The position numbers were made by a program, and so were the translations under genes. Of a stretch of 64,000 nucleotides of DNA, positions 1-10,159 are shown piece after piece. Where the stretch lies: assembly GCA_963920635.1 (NCBI GenBank), contig OY987298.1, positions 66,795,949 through 66,859,948 of the forward strand, given 5' to 3'. Source of the DNA: Pseudeuparius sepicola (Eukaryota; Arthropoda; Insecta; Coleoptera; Anthribidae). The notes under the pieces were generated by a model that did no database searches, had not been told where the DNA came from, and saw nothing but the letters and a program-made list of their open reading frames with translations. Numbering within the stretch: the stretch's first letter is position 1; the number at the start of each line of letters is the position of its first letter.

Positions 1-716
1 AGCTATTAGTAATTATTTTTGGAATGGCAATTTTTTGCTCTATTAAAAAATATTTTTTATCAGTCTTAAACCATTGAGTTGAAGAAAAATTAGTAGCAGC
101 ATTGGATTCTACGTAAAAAAGTGCTTTAGAAATGTTTTAACAGAAACACAAAATTTTCAATGTAAAAAAGTTAGGGCCACTTTTCGAAAATGCACATTTT
201 CAAAAAACGCCCTGTAACTTAAAACGGTAACAAATATCGATTTGCGGTTTTCTCCATTAAGTTTATCATACAAAATGCGTCTCAGAAACCGATATCAGTT
301 TTCGCCTATCTCCGTTAAAATTTGTAATATTTTATTATATTTATATTTCTATGTGAAGTACCTTTTCCATTAAAAATACAGTACCTACCTAAAATGTTAA
401 TAAAAAAAGTTGTTGATAAAAAATTATCTCCCATATTAAATTTGATACTTTGATTTGTGTCATTTTTATAAAAAGTATCTTAAAGGATAAAAACGAGAGT
501 AGGTGTATGAAGTATGAGTGTATCGGTGTATGGTCGATTCGTCGATTGCTTTGAATTTTATATACGGAAATAAAATATATTCCTGAGTAACATTTTCCAC
601 TAATATTTTGTAATATCTTTCGCCCTACCTAACTATTTGATAATCAGAAAAATTAAAGTAGGCCAATTATTTTTGAACAACTTTTCATATTCTGAACAAC
701 TTTTTATATAATGAAA
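1..716. other. AT-rich non-coding flank
   Basis: No gene is visible here. Positions 650-705 carry an AAAGTAGGCC word followed by two GAACAACTTTT-like words. The same modules recur at 3853-4085 and inside the foldback element at 44209-45013, so this is probably a repeat relic. The rest shows no recognisable structure. Confidence 0.5.
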
Positions 717-730
717 TAATAATTTAATTT

Positions 731-955
731 GTGTTGAGAATTGGTAGGATTTAGGGTTAAAACCAAATGGAAATTATATTAGTTAATTGCCAACGTTTCG
801 GTATATTTTATAACCATCATCAGGGCTCTACAAAGATATTACATAATATGTTAATGAGTTTCTTAAAAAATTAAAATATATGGAAAAAAAGGAACAAAAA
901 ACAAAAAACAAGGCCAAAAAAAACAAGGTACAAATTTCAATGCTTACCCAACTAG
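731..955 (-). repeat. PLE1 left pseudo-LTR, inverted
   Basis: Near-perfect reverse complement of 2761-2985. It contains an antisense copy of the hammerhead-like motif. The inner end, ...ACTAG at 951-955, is where the coding body begins. Confidence 0.9.
789..826 (-). ncRNA. hammerhead-ribozyme-like motif, PLE1 left arm
   Basis: On the minus strand: GCC, then CTGATGA, then a GGT/ACC stem II, then GAAA, then self-complementary ACGT, then T, then GGC. GCC/GGC forms stem I. It has the same sequence as the motif at 2890-2927. Confidence 0.6.
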
Positions 956-2530
956 GGCAACATCACAGTTGTTTTGGACAGAGAGGATTACCAAAATAAG
1001 AACAACAAACTTATAGACCAACTTTACAAAAACAACTATATTGAAGGGAAATGTGCCAAACACCTTAAGTCGTCCAATGGTGTTTTTCCTAAAATTTACT
1101 TTCTTCCCAAAATACACAAGAATGACATTCCCTTGAGGCCCATCGTAAGTTTCATAGGCTCTCCCGTTTACAAACTATCAAAGTGGGTTTCTGAACTCTT
1201 GAGTTACGCCTTTCTTAAGGATGACAGATATGTCAAGGATTCTTTTCATTTTTCTGACGCTGTTAGGAATAAGAATTTGCCTGACAATTATCGTTTGGTT
1301 TCCTTGGATGTCGTATCACTTTTTACGAGCATTCCTGTCGATTTGGTGACCACCATCATCAGAGAGAGATGGAATGATAAGATTGCCCCCAATACTCAAT
1401 GCCCCCTTGATACTTTCTTAGAAGTTTTTCAATTCTGCATCGATTCGAGTTATTTCAAATATGAAGATACATTTTTTAAGCAAATATATGGCCTTGGTAT
1501 GGGGAATTGCATGTCGCCGATCTGCGCGGATTTAGTCATGTCCGAGTTACAGGGGTGCTGTATTGGTCAACTGAGTTTTACCTTACCCTTTTTCTACAGA
1601 TACGTGGATGACATATTTACAGCTGTTCCCATAGAAGGAGAATCAGAAATTTTAAATGTGTTTAACTCTTTCCATCCAAGTTTGAAGTTTACTATAGAGA
1701 AGGAATCCAATAGTAGTTTGTCTTTTCTGGATACCAAAGTTATTAGAACTGATTGCAATAAGTTGACAGTAGATTGGTACCATAAACCTACTTTCTCGGA
1801 AAGATTTCTCAACTTCCACTCAAGTCATCCTTTTAAACAAAAGAAAAATATCATTAACAATTTAAAGACTAGAGCTATTAAAATTTCTTCACCCGAATAT
1901 CACATTAAAAACCTCACAATAATTAAAGCCCTCTTAATCAAAAATAACTATCCAATCTCTTTAATTAATAAATTACTTAACTCGAAGTATAATGAGGAGA
2001 CTTTATCAAGTCCTGTTTCTGATAGAAGACGTTTTGGCAAGATACCTTACGTGCCTTGCCTTTCTGAAAAACTAGGTAATTGCTTAACATCTGATAATTT
2101 CCAGGTCGCGTTCAGTAATGACAACACTTTGGGAAGGTTGTTTTTCACAAAAACTAAAGCTAAAACTCCTTTTGAACTTAAATCTTCAGTCGTCTACAGC
2201 ATTCCCTGTATGGGTTGCTCCAAATGTTATATTGGTCAGACTGGCAGATATATTTGTATTAGATTAAAAGAACATAAAAGAGGTTGTAATAATAACCCAA
2301 CGGCTTTGGTTGAACATGTGAGGGAGCAAAGGCATCAATTTGACTTTGATAAAACTAAGATTTTGGGAACACAGAAAAATCTCTCTAATCGTCTCTTGCA
2401 AGAAATGATTTGCGTTAGGAAATGTAACAGTGTCAATAACCGCAAAGATATTGAACACCTCAATAATTCTTACTACAACATTATTGATAGATTGAAGAAA
2501 AAATTTCTTGCATCTTGCACCACTGTGTAG
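956..2530 (+). CDS. PLE reverse transcriptase with GIY-YIG endonuclease, N-terminally truncated
   Basis: The frame is open from the end of the inverted arm (position 956) to TAG at 2528-2530, about 524 codons, with no in-frame ATG at its start. Reverse-transcriptase landmarks appear in order: LPKIHKNDIPLRPIVS, motif A SLDVVSLFTSIP, motif B GLGMGNCMSP, catalytic motif C YVDD, motif D LSFLDTKV and motif E WYHKP. After a basic linker comes the C-terminal endonuclease, with a CMGCSKC cysteine cluster, YSIPC, CYIGQT and RLKEHK. This order, RT then GIY-YIG, defines Penelope-like elements. Full proteins of this group are usually several hundred residues longer, so the N-terminal region has been lost. 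The reading frame is otherwise intact, which suggests a fairly recent insertion. Confidence 0.9.
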   Translation, partial: GNITVVLDREDYQNKNNKLIDQLYKNNYIEGKCAKHLKSSNGVFPKIYFLPKIHKNDIPLRPIVSFIGSPVYKLSKWVSELLSYAFLKDDRYVKDSFHFSDAVRNKNLPDNYRLVSLDVVSLFTSIPVDLVTTIIRERWNDKIAPNTQCPLDTFLEVFQFCIDSSYFKYEDTFFKQIYGLGMGNCMSPICADLVMSELQGCCIGQLSFTLPFFYRYVDDIFTAVPIEGESEILNVFNSFHPSLKFTIEKESNSSLSFLDTKVIRTDCNKLTVDWYHKPTFSERFLNFHSSHPFKQKKNIINNLKTRAIKISSPEYHIKNLTIIKALLIKNNYPISLINKLLNSKYNEETLSSPVSDRRRFGKIPYVPCLSEKLGNCLTSDNFQVAFSNDNTLGRLFFTKTKAKTPFELKSSVVYSIPCMGCSKCYIGQTGRYICIRLKEHKRGCNNNPTALVEHVREQRHQFDFDKTKILGTQKNLSNRLLQEMICVRKCNSVNNRKDIEHLNNSYYNIIDRLKKKFLASCTTV

Positions 2531-2760
2531 TGGTTTTTGCTTGCCGCTTGCCGTTTTGCTTGTACCTGACCGTTTGTTTTTACTCTTCTTTTTATGGTAG
2601 AACACAGGTAGTTCCGGCTGCTGAATTCATTCTGCTTTCAACCACCAGACTAACCTTTTTAATATGTTTGTATCGTCATTTTACCATAGCATTGATTGTT
2701 TATATATGTTATCTATGTTACCTGATTTATATAATTATTTATTTTTTGACAAAGGAAATT

Positions 2761-2985
2761 ACTAGTTGGGTAAGCATTGAAATTTGTACCTTGTTTTTTT
2801 GTCCTTGTTTTTTGTTTTTTGTTCCTTTTTTTCCATATATTTTAATTTTTTAAGAAACTCATTAACATATTATGTAATATCTTTGTAGAGCCCTGATGAT
2901 GGTTATAAAATATACCGAAACGTTGGCAATGAACTAATATAATTTCCATTTGGTTTTAACCCTAAATCCTACCAATTCTCAACAC
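2761..2985 (+). repeat. PLE1 right pseudo-LTR
   Basis: The downstream copy of the pseudo-LTR, inverted relative to 731-955. It contains the sense hammerhead-like motif at 2890-2927. It is followed by a 34-nt tail and the 13 bp target duplication. Confidence 0.9.
2890..2927 (+). ncRNA. hammerhead-ribozyme-like motif, PLE1 right arm
   Basis: Stem I GCC is followed by core CTGATGA, one extra T, stem II GGT...ACC, GAAA with palindromic ACGT as helix III, T at the predicted cleavage position, and GGC closing stem I. Hammerhead motifs with minimal helix III are known in pseudo-LTRs of Penelope-like elements. Self-cleavage is inferred, not shown. Confidence 0.6.
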
Positions 2986-3305
2986 ATTCAAGATTAAGGG
3001 TTACTAAATTTTTACCAATTAATAATTTAATTGTTTCTGTCTCCTCCTCGGCCCCTGCCTTTATGCTATAAAACAGAAAAATTTTAAAAACTTTTAAAAT
3101 GTTTTTTAAAATATTGTAATGGAATGCCTAAGGCAATTATATTCTCAATGTGAATAAGTTAAAACTTGTAAGTATATATAACAAAAAATTGTTTAAATGT
3201 TTTGTTTTTGTATACCTAATTTTATTTAATAGAAAAAAAAATTTAGCATTCCATGTAGATGTTTAAAAATTTTATTTAATTAAGAACACAAATTTATAAA
3301 ATGTA

Positions 3306-3348
3306 TGCTCTGAAGATGATCTTGTAAAGATCGAAACATGTGTTAGCA
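3306..3348 (+). ncRNA. hammerhead-like motif in a PLE 3' remnant
   Basis: TGCT (stem I), CTGAAGA core, one extra T, stem II GATCT/AGATC, GAAA, helix III ACA-TG-TGT, T at the cleavage position, then AGCA completing stem I. No ORF is attached. The surrounding 3033-3536 is AT-rich and probably the 3' remnant of another Penelope-like insertion. Confidence 0.55.
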
Positions 3349-3540
3349 ATTTTAATGGACAAAAAATAAACAAAAACTGACGTTTTTTAAATGACAACCC
3401 GTCGTTTTAAAGTTTTGGTCGATCCCCAGTAACAAAAAATAAAACTAAATTACATTCTAACAAAGTAGACCTACTTAAATCCCCAAAATTCAAATTTATT
3501 TATCATTCATACTTATTATGCAGTCAATCCTGAGACCTAC

Positions 3541-3748
3541 CTGTAGTTTCCCGTGCGGGATTTATCCAATTGTTCAATGGTTACAACTATGCCATTATCC
3601 ATAGCTACTTCTACTAAGTCATTTATTCTTAAAAGACTTTCATTGTCTTCATAAAGAACTGTAAAAGTCTTCCAGTTCAAACCAGATATGATGTCAAAAT
3701 ATACTTGAGTCAGAGTATCTGGATGGGGGTAAAAATTTACCAATGTTC
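3541..3748 (-). CDS. ionotropic glutamate receptor (kainate type), amino-terminal-domain exon
   Basis: A 208 bp exon bounded by an acceptor (TTTTCTAG before 3748) and a donor (CAG|GTAGGT below 3541). Its translation contains NFYPHPDTLTQVYFDII and FTVLYEDNESLLRINDLVE, which match the amino-terminal (ANF-receptor-like) domain of kainate-type glutamate receptors, where YPHP and YEDNES are family hallmarks. It starts in phase 1. The upstream exon at 11681-11974 ends in the same phase (AGAG|GT), so splicing reads ...TRRGTLVNFYPHP without a shift. The exon ends in phase 2 and the rest of the gene must lie to the left, outside the window. The product would be a synaptic or extrasynaptic ligand-gated cation channel subunit; which family member it is cannot be decided from two exons. 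Confidence 0.85.
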
Positions 3749-5019
3749 CTAGAAAACACAAACGCCTTAAAATAGATAGGTAGACTTAAAGACTAGTATG
3801 TACGAGTAGTAGTACGTAGGATTTTTTCCGCTAAAAAAATTAAAACGCACAAAAATCAAAGTAGGCCTGCTTTTGAATTTGTTCACACTTATCCATTTTT
3901 CATTGCGAACAAGTTTTCTTAATAATATTTTGATGTGAAAGCTACACAAAATGCTCTTTTCTGAAAAAAGTGGGAAAATGCAAAAAAAATCGAAGTAAGC
4001 CTAGACTTTCGCAAACCTACTCAGTTTTTCATTCTGAACAAGTTTTCTTCACAACATTTTGTCGTAAAACCTACGAAAAACGCACTTTACTGATGTGGAA
4101 AATTAGTTTTTTTATATTTTTCAGGCATACGTGATTTTTCGAAAGAAAAATTATGTCACAAATTAGTTTCAAACCGAGTTTCAAACCAAGCAAGGCTGAT
4201 CCCCAGAAGCTCAAATTTCAACTTGAATTTTTTTTGTTATTTACGCCTTATGTGAACTCAATCCGTTTACCCAGTGTCCTACAATCATAAATATTTTCAA
4301 TGTTAAAAGAAATAAAATTAAACTCTCACAACTTTGTAATATTAATATTTGTCTTATGCATAAAAAAACACCTACTACATTTTTGTAACTTCCACAAAGC
4401 CACCATTTTCTGCATTTGGCATTCCTTTTGCAACAGTAACAATTAAGTATATAGTAATTCAACATTTCTACTTATGAAATTCACAGCATTCTTCTTTCAA
4501 CAAATTGACAGGTAAGTAGAAATTGTCAGTTTTATTGTCATGGCTGTCTTGATTTTTTATAAATCTGGTTCTAATCTTTGGCTTACTTGGATCAAACATC
4601 AGACACTGGAGCTTCTTTGGTAAATATCTCGGAAACAGTTGGAGACAAATTGCCATTTATATATCGTTGGGTTGAGAAGTAAAAAATTTATCCCATAATG
4701 GTTAGGTAAATGAAATATGTAAGTTGTAAAATTAAGAAAAATCACTTTCATTTCCGCTAAAGCCGGAAGTTATTTCAAAGAACTGAATATTCAGAAATAC
4801 CCATGAAAGCTTCGATGGTTGTGTAGGTAAAAAATTAGATTTTATTAATTTGCCAAAAAAAGATTTTTGGCGATCACTTTCTCATCGACCCCCGTATACA
4901 AAATCCGAGTACCTATCTAAACCTGCCTTGGTTTCAGCGCCGCGATAACTTTGGCACCCCTCAAGTTGGTGACGCTCCGATGTCGGTAGGTACTTGTGTA
5001 TGGTATATAAATGAAGTCA
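3749..5019. other. receptor intron, degenerate repeats
   Basis: No gene is visible. Two diverged tandem modules at about 3853-3950 and 3985-4080 share AAAGTAGGCC-like and GAACAAGTTTTCTT words. They recur at 650-705 and in the foldback at 44209. The remainder is AT-rich with short spurious ORFs only. Confidence 0.5.
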
Positions 5020-5362
5020 CTTGGTACAGCATAAAAACCTTTGAATTTTATACGGGTGATTTCTGCTAATAAGTCTGGTATTTTTACCAGTAGCAGAACG
5101 TGGTAAATGCTATGAAATAGATCGCGCCCCTTATCCCTTATATCACTGTGTTTCAAGTGAGTTGATTTATATTTTACCAGGGTAGCTCGAGAACAGGCGC
5201 CTGGGCAATGAAATAAGAGACAAAACACTTTTTTAACCATATTAAACCTCACCTGGTATTAGTAGTGAAAAGAGATGAAGGAGACAGAGAAGATAGATAT
5301 TGTAGCAAAAACGAGTGACTGTATGCTCGCCTAATATAATATCACGAATATACTTGCATGGA
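5020..5362 (+). repeat. dispersed repeat, segment A
   Basis: About 340 bp similar to 27476-27813 in the same orientation; shared words include AAAAACCTTTGAATTTTATA and GGTAGCTCGAGAACAGGCGC. The two copies differ by small indels. No coding capacity was recognised. Confidence 0.8.
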
Positions 5363-5363
5363 T

Positions 5364-5680
5364 TATAGTCTGAGAGCTGGCTACGTAGGAGTAGGGGTCA
5401 CTCGGTAAAGTGGGAACTTGATCATTTTTAGGTTCCGTTGTTACTGACATAGCGAGAGGCCGGCGGGCAGAAGGCACCCTGGAAGAATAAAGTGAGGGTA
5501 GGGGGTTAAACATGCAATTATTATTTTCGCAAAAAAATTGTTAAGGTAAAGTGCAGGATAATCGGAGATAGTGCAAATAAGTAGAGAAAAAATTGGCAGA
5601 AGGCTAGGTGGAAAATAAAGAGTCGGCAGAAGGCGCAAAATTTTGCAAAAAATTTTTGCAACCATTATGTGACCGAAGTT
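5364..5680 (-). repeat. dispersed repeat, segment B (inverted)
   Basis: Reverse complement of about 11030-11350. Both contain two to three GCCTTCTGCC words, a pyrimidine stretch and CTATGTCAGTAACAACGGAA. Directly following segment A, it shows that this repeat family is assembled as mosaics. 5681-6005 beyond it is GC-richer, with CCGCCCGAACCGCCGATAGA, a word also found inverted near 14380, but no gene. Confidence 0.75.
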
Positions 5681-6346
5681 ACCGTACTTCTCTAATTAAT
5701 ACACTCATTAATCTCCGTTGATACGAAGGTTAGTCCGCTTTTCACCTTAGTCTGCCGTCCGCCTCTAAATGTAGCGCCCATCATCATTATTCGCGATCCC
5801 ACCGGCCGCCTGGCCCGACTGGTCCGCCCGAACCGCCGATAGATGGCGCCAGGGGTCTTTATCTAACCGGCAGGCCTTAGTCCCCCGGCGATAAATCCTC
5901 GGCCGCTTAGATCGTTGTTGGTCGAAAAATCTATAACCTTCAGGTAGGCCAGACTAGAGATGGGCTTAACGGTGATTTTTTGGTCACTGTTATTTGGATA
6001 CCGGCCAGGGTTGTGCTTGCTATTACAATTGTACTAGATCTATTACAATACAATTTACGAATTTGCCAATTACTGTTACGCTATTACTATTAGCAAAAAT
6101 CCCAAACAAGGGTCTACGGATACGGACCACATATCGATTGGAAAGCTTCGCGCAGTGGCAATCGCTCCCTTGCGTGTTGGTTGTTTTATGGATTTGCGAA
6201 TTTTGTCTTTCTATGTATTTGGGCCGGTGTTGGTGAAAATATCATAGACAAGAGGAATATTTATTCTAGAGTTTTTGTGTTGAATTTTCGTGACTGAGAC
6301 CGTTATTTTGATTAGGTACTAGTGAAATAATTACTGGACTTTACTA

Positions 6347-6441
6347 ATGGCTGATTGTGGAGAATCACCTAGAAGTACTCGGTGTGGAGAATGCAAGATC
6401 AACGTCCAACTTACGAGCTCACGTAAAAAGAAAGCATCCAG
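6347..6441 (+). pseudogene. BED zinc-finger exon, frameshifted
   Basis: From ATG at 6347 one frame gives the first zinc ligands, RCGECK. A second frame then gives STSNLRAHVKRKHP, the diagnostic second half of a BED finger. The exon ends at a donor, CATCCAG|GTAGAT (6441/6442). BED fingers are the DNA-binding N-terminus of many hAT transposases and ZBED proteins. The frame change between the two halves marks it as broken. Confidence 0.65.
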
Positions 6442-6480
6442 GTAGATACCTATTTTTCTTTCTATTTTTTAAATAATAAC

Positions 6481-6640
6481 CACAGAGAAGACCAGTTTTA
6501 AATTACACTACTAAATAAAGAACGCAGTACTTCGTAGTTTATTATATCTATTAAACAGAGTGTGAAAAATTAGGTAAAAGTTGGGATCTCTTTGACACAT
6601 TTGACAAGATGAGCACACTTGTGTTCTGGTCTTCTCTGTG
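6481..6640. mobile_element. hAT-like MITE, CACAGAGAAGACCAG termini
   Basis: 160 bp with terminal inverted repeats CACAGAGAAGACCAG. A perfect 8 bp direct repeat, ATAATAAC (6473-6480 and 6641-6648), flanks it. It is inserted in the intron between the two BED exons. A related copy lies at 19447-19672. Confidence 0.85.
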
Positions 6641-6708
6641 ATAATAACACGGCCCTCGGAGGGCCGTGGACAATAGCTATTACTTATAAAGTTTAATCAA
6701 ACTTTTAG

Positions 6709-6827
6709 ACAAAGTTGACATTTTGGCGCCGAAAGTAAGAAAGTTGGAGACTTACTCTGCAAAAAATGTAGTAACACCTTTACAATTTTTGGCAATTTAA
6801 GGGAGCACATAAAACGGAAACATCCAG
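6709..6827 (+). pseudogene. second zinc-finger exon of the hAT element
   Basis: Follows a possible acceptor, AACTTTTAG (6707-6708), and ends at donor CATCCAG|GTAAGT. One frame reads LLCKKCSNTFTIFGNLREH followed by IKRKHP, a C2H2/BED-type finger. It parallels the exon at 6347-6441. The same frame meets a stop near the acceptor, so the exact 5' end is unsure. 6828-7506 downstream has no recognisable gene. Confidence 0.6.
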
Positions 6828-7620
6828 GTAAGTTCAAATATAACTTGACAATTTGGTTTATTCACTTGAATACTCTCCCATATACCTCCCTATTCCTAAC
6901 CTTCCTTTTTTTCAGAGCAATTGGAAGAATTGGCCCCAATTAATAAAAAAGTGTTTAGAATTTTCTACACTCAGAGAATTTAAAGAATATCCCCAGAGAA
7001 TAGAGCCCCAAAGACGACTTTTTAAAACTAAAAAAATCAAACAAAAAAAGCAAGTACCTACTATCAGCACCATCAACTGATCAAGCTGATGTGTTAGCAC
7101 TTCAATTATTATGGAATCGACCCTGTAGTAATAATAGTAGTGCCTGTACTCAAAAAGAAATCTGATATAGTTTTATACCTACCTGATAGGTATTTCATTT
7201 AAATAATAAAATTTAGTTAAGTACCTACCTATCACTTTTATTTATTAAACATCAGACACCCAATGTCTAGTTATTTAAATAATACAAATAATCAAATTTT
7301 CTTCCTAACAGTTTCTATCTTCCTATCTAGTCTACATTAGAGCTCATTTCAAATATATTTCATGTGTATTTAATTTTGCCAAAAAAATACCATAAAAGTA
7401 ACCTTATTTCTTATTATGATCAGTGAATTCTATAGAGTTCACTGTTTACGATTTTACGATAGACCAATGTCGATATCGAATAGGTATGTACCTATCGCGA
7501 CACGCGCGGGAGCGATTGCGACTGCGCGAAGCTTTCCAATCGATATGTGGTCCGTACCCGTAGACCCTTGTAAATCCCAATAATCTATTACAAATTACAA
7601 TTTCGGCTGCTGCCATTATA

Positions 7621-7701
7621 GGTGCTTTCCATTGGACTGTTCTACAGATCCCGATTCCTGAGCAGTAGATTACTTTGTAGCAGTCCGATGGAAAGCACCT
7701 C
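7621..7701. repeat. short hairpin insertion
   Basis: Inverted arms GGTGCTTTCCATTGGACTG and its complement with CGATGG in place of CAATGG, about 40 nt apart. It is probably a very small MITE inside the hAT element; no clear target duplication was resolved. Confidence 0.5.
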
Positions 7702-8008
7702 ATAACGAGTTCTTACTATATTTTTAAGTTTATTTATTTTTAACTGTACAAATTTATGGGTACCTACTGTTACTGGTGCGGTTTTTTGTTATGTTTTTTG
7801 TTTTTGTAGGATAAATTTTATTTTTTTAGAAATGGAACGTTTTTATTTATTATATAATGACCATAAACTGTTTCAATAAAAAAAGGTGGGTAACATTTGA
7901 CAGGAATTTGGAGCTATTACAATTTATTACAATCTAGTATTTTTTAGTAATTTAGTAATTTTGTGAATAATTCTAGTACATTTGCCTTAGGTCAAAAGCA
8001 CAACCCTG

Positions 8009-8742
8009 ATAAAGGCGATTGTTCAATATCGGTGATTTTTACCGGTGAAAAATCACTGCAAGGGCTAGAAGAGCGGTACTTAAAAATTTGGCGAATTCGT
8101 CAGGGTAGATATTATTTCAGTCAATGGTATTAGCACAGAAAATATACTTCGTAGTATCACAGACATATATAGGCTATATAGGTCTGTGGTAGTATATTTT
8201 CTTAAATATACTTCGTAGTATATTTTCTGTGGCTTGTTATGTGGTATTAGTGATTTGTAATTTGTACATCTAGTTTAGAACGGATTGCAAAATGCAAAAT
8301 TGGTGAAAGCGCGGGGATCACTGTGGGCGGTGACAGTTTTTGGGAAACCTTGCATTGCAGAAAACATTATTTTCTGTGCTATAACAATAAACTAATAATA
8401 CTCGTAATATCATACTACAAATCACGAAGTCAACGCTCAAGCGCTCAATAATATAAAAAATAATACCACATCTGCACGGCGTCTCACCGGCGTTCAAACC
8501 GCCACCAGCGACATCGTCCGCTAGGCGCTAATATCCCAGAAAATTCGTCCTTTTCTGGGCTAATATGGCGTAACTTGGCGGAACAGAATTAAGTAATAAT
8601 CCCTGATCGTATTGGCGAGTTTACGCCGTTCACCGGTTTGCGGTGTTCCGGCGGAGCAACGCAGGTCACGGTTCCACGGTCGCTGCCGCTGTTCGTTGTC
8701 AACTGTTGATCGTCAGCGAAACCGCGGTGACTAGCCGCCAAA
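8009..8742. other. intronic stretch with a hairpin element at 8134-8241
   Basis: CACAGAAAATATACT at 8134 is inverted at 8217-8231, with a nested CACAGACATATATAGG palindrome between (8159-8190). GGTATTAG occurs at 8126-8133 and 8242-8249 and could be an 8 bp duplication. 8460-8740 is CpG-richer but has no supportable gene. Confidence 0.5.
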
Positions 8743-10151
8743 CATTGAATTGACAAGTAGATGGAAGGAGTGTAGAGAGAGAAACTGGCAGCCAAACTTG
8801 AGTAAGGGAAATAGTGAATAAATCAGCTGATTCCGGCAAAAACCACATAACACAAAAGAGGTGTTTGTCCTAACTTTCTATTTTTGTGTCCTGTGCTTCA
8901 AACGAGTTCCGTTGTCAAACGTCATTTTAATTTTCCTTCTGTCGTCCCAAGTCCCAATACGAAGGGGAGTAATTATTGTATTATTTATATTTGATTTGAG
9001 TTCGTGTCGTGGTGGCAGTTTCGTATAAAACGGCGTTGAGTTGTCTTAGTTGGTGTTTGGTTTAATATTATTTTTAGATTGGAGAGAAAATTTAATTTAG
9101 CTATGTGGCTATGTTCTCTCTGTTTAAGTTGAAAATTACAAAAAAGAGGATCAACTCCTGTTGTGTATTTGGATGTACCAAACGGGGCGGAAAGAATAAG
9201 AATAGTGGGGTTTCTTTTCATTCGTAAGTCTTAAAAATCTTTGCTAAAAACTTTGCAGTTTTCCAAGAGATAAGGTGATATTAGAGACAAGTGGATTGCA
9301 GCAATGAAAAGGAAACATTTTGTACTGTCTACAAGTATTTACTTGCATTTGTAGTCAACAATTTATTGAGAGCAATTTCATAGAGAATTTTGGGCAGTGC
9401 AAACCTCAAAAGTATGTAATTACTACAGTTTTTTATTTTCCAAGTCATGATAGAAACTCTATCAAGGGAAAAACTGGCAAAATATTGTGCTAATGAACCT
9501 AGCTCTTCATAGTCAAAGATGGAATTAATCTTGAGGTTCTGGTCCCTTCAATAAGGTAATTATTTGTAATTCTTTTTGTTAGATGCCTAAACATTAAAAA
9601 TTATACCTATAAAAATATGTAAAAGCTACCTGTCTTACATGCTTTTCCTATTAAATTGAATTTTAAAATTAATAAATCAGTTAAGAAAAGTAATTAAAGT
9701 TGAAAATGTATACCTTATCCTAGATATTTTGTCACCTTTATTTTAAAATAAACTTTTATTTTGGAATTTGTATTTTATTTGTCTCAATTTACTTCCAGGT
9801 ACATAAAATTGCCATGTAGGTAATTTTTCTTAATCGATTAACTACTTTTTTCTGTGCAATATTTACATAATTGTGGTTATAGTATAGAAAAATTCTCATT
9901 TCTACAAACAAGCCCCGAATTTCGCAATACAGATCATACAATAAAGAGAATTACGGAACATGCCCATTAAATTCGCCCATTAATATGCAACATCCCTATA
10001 TACCTCCTTTGCCTGAATCAGCTGACACGTTCATTAGGCGTCCTTGTCTTACTTATTGCCATTTGAAACCTATCTCTCTCTAGAGTTGGCTGCCCCAAAC
10101 AACAATGAAAGTGGTACCTGTGCGACTTCCATTGTACTTATCAAATCGATG
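8743..10151 (+). mobile_element. P-element-like DNA transposon, copy 1, internally deleted
   Basis: 1409 bp flanked by a perfect 8 bp duplication, CCGCCAAA (8735-8742 and 10152-10159). Its ends are inverted repeats: CATTGAATTGACAAGTAGAT on the left and CATCGATTTGATAAGTACAA reading inward from the right. It carries a THAP-domain gene fragment (9111-9411). An 8 bp target duplication, CA-starting termini and a THAP N-terminus together define the P superfamily. No RNase-H-like catalytic part is visible, so the copy is non-autonomous. A second copy with its own duplication is at 33435-34767. It lies in the receptor intron, antisense to the receptor. Confidence 0.8.
9111..9411 (+). pseudogene. THAP-domain exons of a P-like transposase
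   Basis: Exon 1 (9111-9223) starts at ATG and reads NSCCVFGCTKRGGKNK followed by SGVSFHS, then a consensus donor GTAAGT. Exon 2 (9259-9411) follows CTTTGCAG and restores phase to give FHSFPRDKVI. A +1 shift then gives RDKWIAAMKRKHFV, and a further shift gives CSQQFIESNFIENFGQCKPQ before a GTATGT donor. These are the THAP signature positions: C-x-x-x-C pair, FP, W and C-S-x-x-F. In the last motif the usual zinc-ligand histidine (CS-x-HF) is Q. Two frameshifts and the lost ligand make it non-functional. THAP is the site-specific DNA-binding domain of P transposases. Confidence 0.75.
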
Positions 10152-10159
10152 CCGCCAAA

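Larger units (their letters stand above)
730..3019 (+). mobile_element. Penelope-like element PLE1, 5'-truncated, with inverted pseudo-LTRs
   Basis: A complete insertion of about 2.29 kb. A 13 bp direct repeat, TAATAATTTAATT, flanks it (717-729 and 3020-3032) and reads as the target-site duplication. Inside are two inverted copies of about 225 bp (731-955 and 2761-2985) surrounding one reverse-transcriptase/GIY-YIG ORF. A 34-nt tail (2986-3019) lies between the right arm and the duplication. Inverted pseudo-LTRs, variable target duplications and a short extra tail are known traits of Penelope-like elements. The body is cut exactly at the left arm, so the N-terminal part of the protein is missing and the copy is probably dead on arrival. 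Confidence 0.9.
6006..8008 (+). mobile_element. hAT-type DNA transposon with BED-finger exons
   Basis: The terminal inverted repeat CAGGGTTGTGCTT occurs at 6006 and, inverted, ending at 8008. The flanking 8-mers ATACCGGC (5998-6005) and ATAAAGGC (8009-8016) match at 6 of 8 positions, which fits an aged 8 bp hAT target duplication. Subterminal inverted copies lie at about 6092-6175 and 7507-7590 (shared ATCGATTGGAAAGCTTCGCG). Two BED zinc-finger exons lie inside on the plus strand, but no catalytic transposase domain is visible, so this is an internally deleted copy. It is itself interrupted by a MITE (6481-6640) and a hairpin (7621-7701). Confidence 0.7.
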
